From: Cochliopodium minus
Taxonomy: Eukaryota; Discosea; Himatismenida; Cochliopodiidae
Direction: 5' to 3'
DNA: 64,000 nt
Assembly: GCA_024220525.1 (NCBI GenBank)
Contig: JAMYWO010000134.1
Location: 1,775-65,774, forward strand
Shown here: piece after piece, positions 60,554 through 64,000 of the stretch
How positions within the stretch are numbered: the stretch's first letter is position 1
Layout: every line of letters begins with the position of its first letter
Translations under genes and position numbers: made by a program
The notes under the pieces: generated by a model
The model's database searches: none
What the model was told of the DNA's origin: nothing
Seen by the model: only the letters and a program-made list of their open reading frames with translations

Positions 60554-62422
60554 TTAGATTACAAAAACAAAAAATAACAAAGACAAAAGGAATAAAGAAG
60601 AAATTTTTTCACCATTACTAGTTGAAGTTGATGTAGTGTTATTGTTAGGATTGAAAGGGTTATTAAAGTTGTTAGAGTAATAACAAAGGGAAGCTAATTG
60701 TGATTTAGTAATAGATTCAAGTAAAGAAGTATCTATCATATTAGGAAGATCTCCAACATTGTGATAAAAAGGATAATCTCTACGCTCCTGACTAATGCCT
60801 ATTTAAAAAAATTATTTTTTTTATTTTTTTATATTTATTTTACCAATCTCTTTTTATTTTAATTATTTACCTAGATATGCTTTTAATCCTGCATTCAAAT
60901 ATGTTGCATGATCACTTCCAAATGCGTTGAATTCCATGGAATATTTGAGATTAGGGATGTATGGAGTTATAAAATCAATCACTTTTTCGAAATCATCTTT
61001 GTACTTTTCGCTTTTAAAATTTTGTGAAAAATGGTTTTTTAATTTTATGAAAATTGTTCTTTTTACAATGTTGCGAAAACCATTGTAAATTTATTTTTCC
61101 TGTATCCCTAATTTTTTGTTAGAAAAAAATGTGCAAAGAAATATGGGGTTTGTTTTTACGATCATGTCGTTGTTTTGAACATACTTTACTTTAGAAATAT
61201 CTCCGCTTTCTGTCAAAGATCTAACATGTTCTTTTGATCCCAACATACCTTCTTCTTCACTTTTTTAAAAAAATTCAATAATATTAAATTTTAATAATTG
61301 TTTAATTATTTTTACGCAGAAAACCAAACAAAAATGAAAGTACCATTTTGAGGAGGATATTTATTTAAAATTCTCAACATTTCCATTATACCTGAACTCC
61401 CGCTTGCATTGTCTTCTGCTCCTGGACTCGAAACTAATGGATTATTCGATATAGAATCATAATGTGCTTTATAAAAAAATTTTATATTAAAATTAAAATT
61501 TAAAAAAAAAATATTTTTTCAAAATTTAAACTATTGTACCTCCTATGATGTACCAATTGTCCAAGTTTGATGTTCCTTTTATTTTTGCAACGACATTGTA
61601 TGCTTCTTTTCCACTCACAAAAAACTTTTGAGTTTGAATATCAATCGACGAATTTATTCCTTTTATGGTGTTTATCAAATAATCTTGTGCTTGATATATT
61701 CCATCTAGATTTAAAAAAAAACAAAAAAATTAATAAATTAAATAAATAATGACTTCTTATTTACCTTGCAAAGCGTATCTATTATATTGTGTTAATGCCA
61801 CAAGATTTTCAAATTGGAGGTTTATATTCAACTCATTTATCCATTTATCAACCATTGTTGATCTTATGATGTTAGTTCTTTTTTCTATCTTGTTGAAATT
61901 TTTGACAAGTATTATTTTGTTTTTGTTGTTTATATCTATCTTTTGAATTGATCCATCTTAGATTATCAATGAAATTTAAAATTGAATATTTTTAAATTAT
62001 TTTTCCATTTTTTTTTTACTTTCAATCAATTTTTGTTCCTCTTTCTCTATTGGTTGGAAAGATTCTTTTTTTAATTGGAAGATGAAATATCCATATCCCA
62101 TCATCAATAAATGGGAGAGCTTTTCCATCTTTTTGAAATAAGATTGTATGCGATGATCTTTTCCTTTTATTTTCCTTATTATTATCAATGAAGGATCCAC
62201 ACATTCCAAATCCAATTCTTTGGAAGGAATAGATGGATTATGAGATGAATAGATCAATAATTCATCTCCCAATTCTATCTCCAGCTCATCATTCCATTCT
62301 TCGGACCTTTCTAAATAAGAATTTGCAACATAATATTTCCCCTCTTTACATTTGGAATAACATGATCCTATAAAACAACCTATAATCAAAATTAAAAAGA
62401 TTGATGGAAAATTTAATCTCAT
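60554..62422 (-). CDS. Secreted M28 family metallopeptidase, probably GPI-anchored
   Basis: Starts with a signal peptide (MRLNFPSIFLILIIGCFIGS). Metal ligands of M28 appear in order: HYDSIS (His), PGAEDNASGSSGIMEMLR (Asp), EEEGMLGSKEHV (catalytic Glu pair), YVQNNDMIG (Asp) and SDHATYLNAGLKAYLG (His). These are spread over seven or more exons with in-phase junctions. The C-terminus is a Ser/Thr spacer followed by a hydrophobic tail (KISSLFLLSLLFFVFVI), the form of a GPI-attachment signal. Such aminopeptidases trim extracellular or lysosomal peptides using two zinc ions. Stop at 60556-60554, only about 50 bp from the U1 3' end, so the transcripts converge. Confidence 0.85.
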
Positions 62423-62483
62423 TTTTTATTTATTCTTTTTATAATTTAAAAAATAAAAATTTAAAAAATAAATAACAGTTTAA

Positions 62484-64000
62484 TTACTGTATTGTCTGTG
62501 ATCTTTGTTTTTTAAATTTTTTGAGAGTAGGAAAAAAAGCCCAATTTTTGTAATTGGTAAGATACAATTTGTTGACAATGTCATACTCATTCATGAACAA
62601 CTTGTAGACCTGTCTAACATGATAAGGAATGTTTTTGTCAGCAACCAAAAGGTCGAGATTCTTCCTCTTATGCAAAGCATCCATCTCTTCCAACTTGTCC
62701 TTCAAACAACGGACGATATACTTTAAAGCAATGTCAGATTTATCAAGGAGAGGAATGGAACCGCCAGGAGTAGGTTCAAAAAGTTGATAAAAATTTTGCT
62801 TTTCGAGATAAAAAGGATCCGTTTCTTTAATTATGTAAGCTACGGCCAAGGTAGTGTCGATGGGAATTCCATTTTCGATGACGCAGACGTCGAGAGGTTC
62901 GCGGTCTTGGAGGAGGTAAGTGATGAGTTCTACTTTTTGGGTTTTGAGGGGGTCGGTTTCCGACAAAGCCAAGTTGTCGAGCCCCACTGTCTGATCTTTG
63001 TTTCTTTCTGGTGTATAACCGTGTTGAAGTAAAGCAGTTCTTGGTTGTTGATCTATTTAGAAAAATAAAATAAAAAAATCAGATCAAAAAAATAATATAA
63101 AATGAAAAATAAATTGAAACAAACTAAAAATTAGAAAGATTTCTTTACTCATTACGTAACAAGAGAATATTTCTTGTCCTGTTCTTCCTCCAATAGATGA
63201 ATGAGCAGAAACAACCTTGTTATTAAAGTCCCACAACATAGAAGTGAATCCCTGAGGAGGAGTATATTTCTCAGGACTATTTTTTTGGTAAGTTTAAATG
63301 AATAAAGTTGTTATTAAAAAAAGATTTTCAAAAGATTTTAAAAAGTCAAATTATTTTACCAATAACTATTTATAAGATCAATAAATGGAACCAGAGTAAT
63401 ATTTCCTCTATCCGTGATGAACCCTCTTGTCATTAACAATTTAACTTCTTTTTTCTATTTTGTGTAAAAAAAAAAATGAATAAATAAAAAAACTTCAAAA
63501 AAAAAATATTTTTACAAATGTTTACTAACTAATTTCCAAGTGGTTCCATTCATCAGCATACTTTTTGATAAATTTTGTGAAATCATGATAAGTACTTCTC
63601 AATTTATTTTGAGATTGAGAAACATAATAATCGAGCTGCATGTGAGCGACCTCATAACTAACTTCTTCTCCCCAATCTAAATAGTTATTGAGATTGGGAG
63701 CATTTTCCATAATCTCAAAAAGATATTTGTATTTTTCTTGTTTGAGCACATATTTCTCGTATATGAGCCCCAAATATTGCACCTCTTCTCTTTTGGAGAC
63801 TTTATGTGTGATCAACTTTTGTCCCATTGGTGTGTATTCGAAATCACTTGCGAAGTAGATGAGATCGAATGGGATTTGCATTATTGTTTCGAAATTCTAT
63901 TGGAAAATTTTTTGTAAAAAAAAGATCAAAAATAAAACAAAAACATTTTATATCAAGATGATAAAGATGTTTAGATATTAGTAAAAACTTGAAAGATAAT
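62484..64000 (-). CDS. SET-domain methyltransferase with Rubisco-LSMT-like C-terminal domain, 5' end outside window
   Basis: Minus-strand exons: from about 63896 (after an AG; earlier exons lie beyond 64000), then about 63430-63360, about 63280-63150, and about 63052-62484. SET-like parts: LVPFIDLINSY (the usual NH is NS here) and SSIGGRTGQEIFSCY, then LLQHGYTPERNKDQTVGL, the YGF-x-N-x-D region of SETD3/LSMT proteins. The C-terminal helical region (ITYLLQDREPLDVCVIENG...) fits the LSMT substrate-binding domain. Such enzymes methylate Lys or His of specific non-histone proteins such as actin. Substrate unknown. Confidence 0.7.

Overview
The window is nuclear DNA of an unidentified, very AT-rich unicellular eukaryote. 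Short GT-AG introns (mostly 50-120 nt) are full of A/T runs, genes sit 70-500 bp apart, proteins carry poly-Asn and Lys/Glu-rich tracts, and the standard code with TAA stops fits every gene. The gene set (ROCO GTPase, RCC1 repeats, F-box and ankyrin proteins, Ras, MUS81, augmin subunit 6) suggests a free-living amoeboid protist of the Amoebozoa or Anaeramoeba type. I cannot fix the lineage from the sequence alone. All function calls come from motif recognition by eye.

The standout is at the left end. A ROCO (Roc-COR) GTPase gene at 872-8730 begins with a 45-nt exon. It then runs through 33 exons of exactly three nucleotides, plus one of 24 nt, separated by 35 introns of about 51-118 nt (977-3067), before ordinary exons resume in the same phase. 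Each unit reads AG-NNN-GTAAR and each adds one codon. Single-codon exons in such number suggest strictly 5'-to-3' recursive splicing or a very large cassette-exon system. Other microexons in the window (5, 9, 17, 23 and 24 nt) show that the genome tolerates tiny exons elsewhere.

Layout. 1-719: NCKX-type exchanger (minus, cut by the edge). 872-8730: ROCO. 8959-12162: two tandem F-box-like paralogues (minus). 12326-15816: MUS81 nuclease with a SAM domain, frame breaks and a false scaffold gap. 16515-17801: KDEL receptor. 18043-18755: GINS subunit PSF2. 18866-22129: augmin HAUS6 (minus). 22218-23743: ankyrin protein (minus). 23817-26068: PIG-Q/GPI1. 26358-30248: long-chain acyl-CoA synthetase. 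30320-34840: 1506-aa disordered protein (minus). 35041-36967: MAP3K-like kinase (minus). 37083-38489: coiled-coil protein with a PD-(D/E)XK-like core (minus). 39009-41668: fragments of an NCKX gene and an RCC1 gene. 41703-41876: U1 snRNA (minus). 42313-45085: poly(A) polymerase (minus). 45587-46232: Ras. 46594-47339: F-box protein. 48070-51596: Myb-Tousled-like kinase fusion. 51899-54053: RCC1-repeat protein. 54199-57859: NCS1 transporter (minus). 58019-59910: prenylated permuted-papain-like protein (minus). 60329-60504: second U1 snRNA. 60554-62422: secreted M28 peptidase (minus). 62484-64000: SET/LSMT methyltransferase (minus, 5' end outside).

There is no operon logic; these are independent housekeeping and signalling genes. 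Three introns carry copies of one about 87-bp inverted-repeat element with 10-11 bp target-site duplications. Two near-identical U1 snRNA genes in opposite orientation share about 77 bp of upstream sequence, so splicing components and splicing oddities lie on the same contig.
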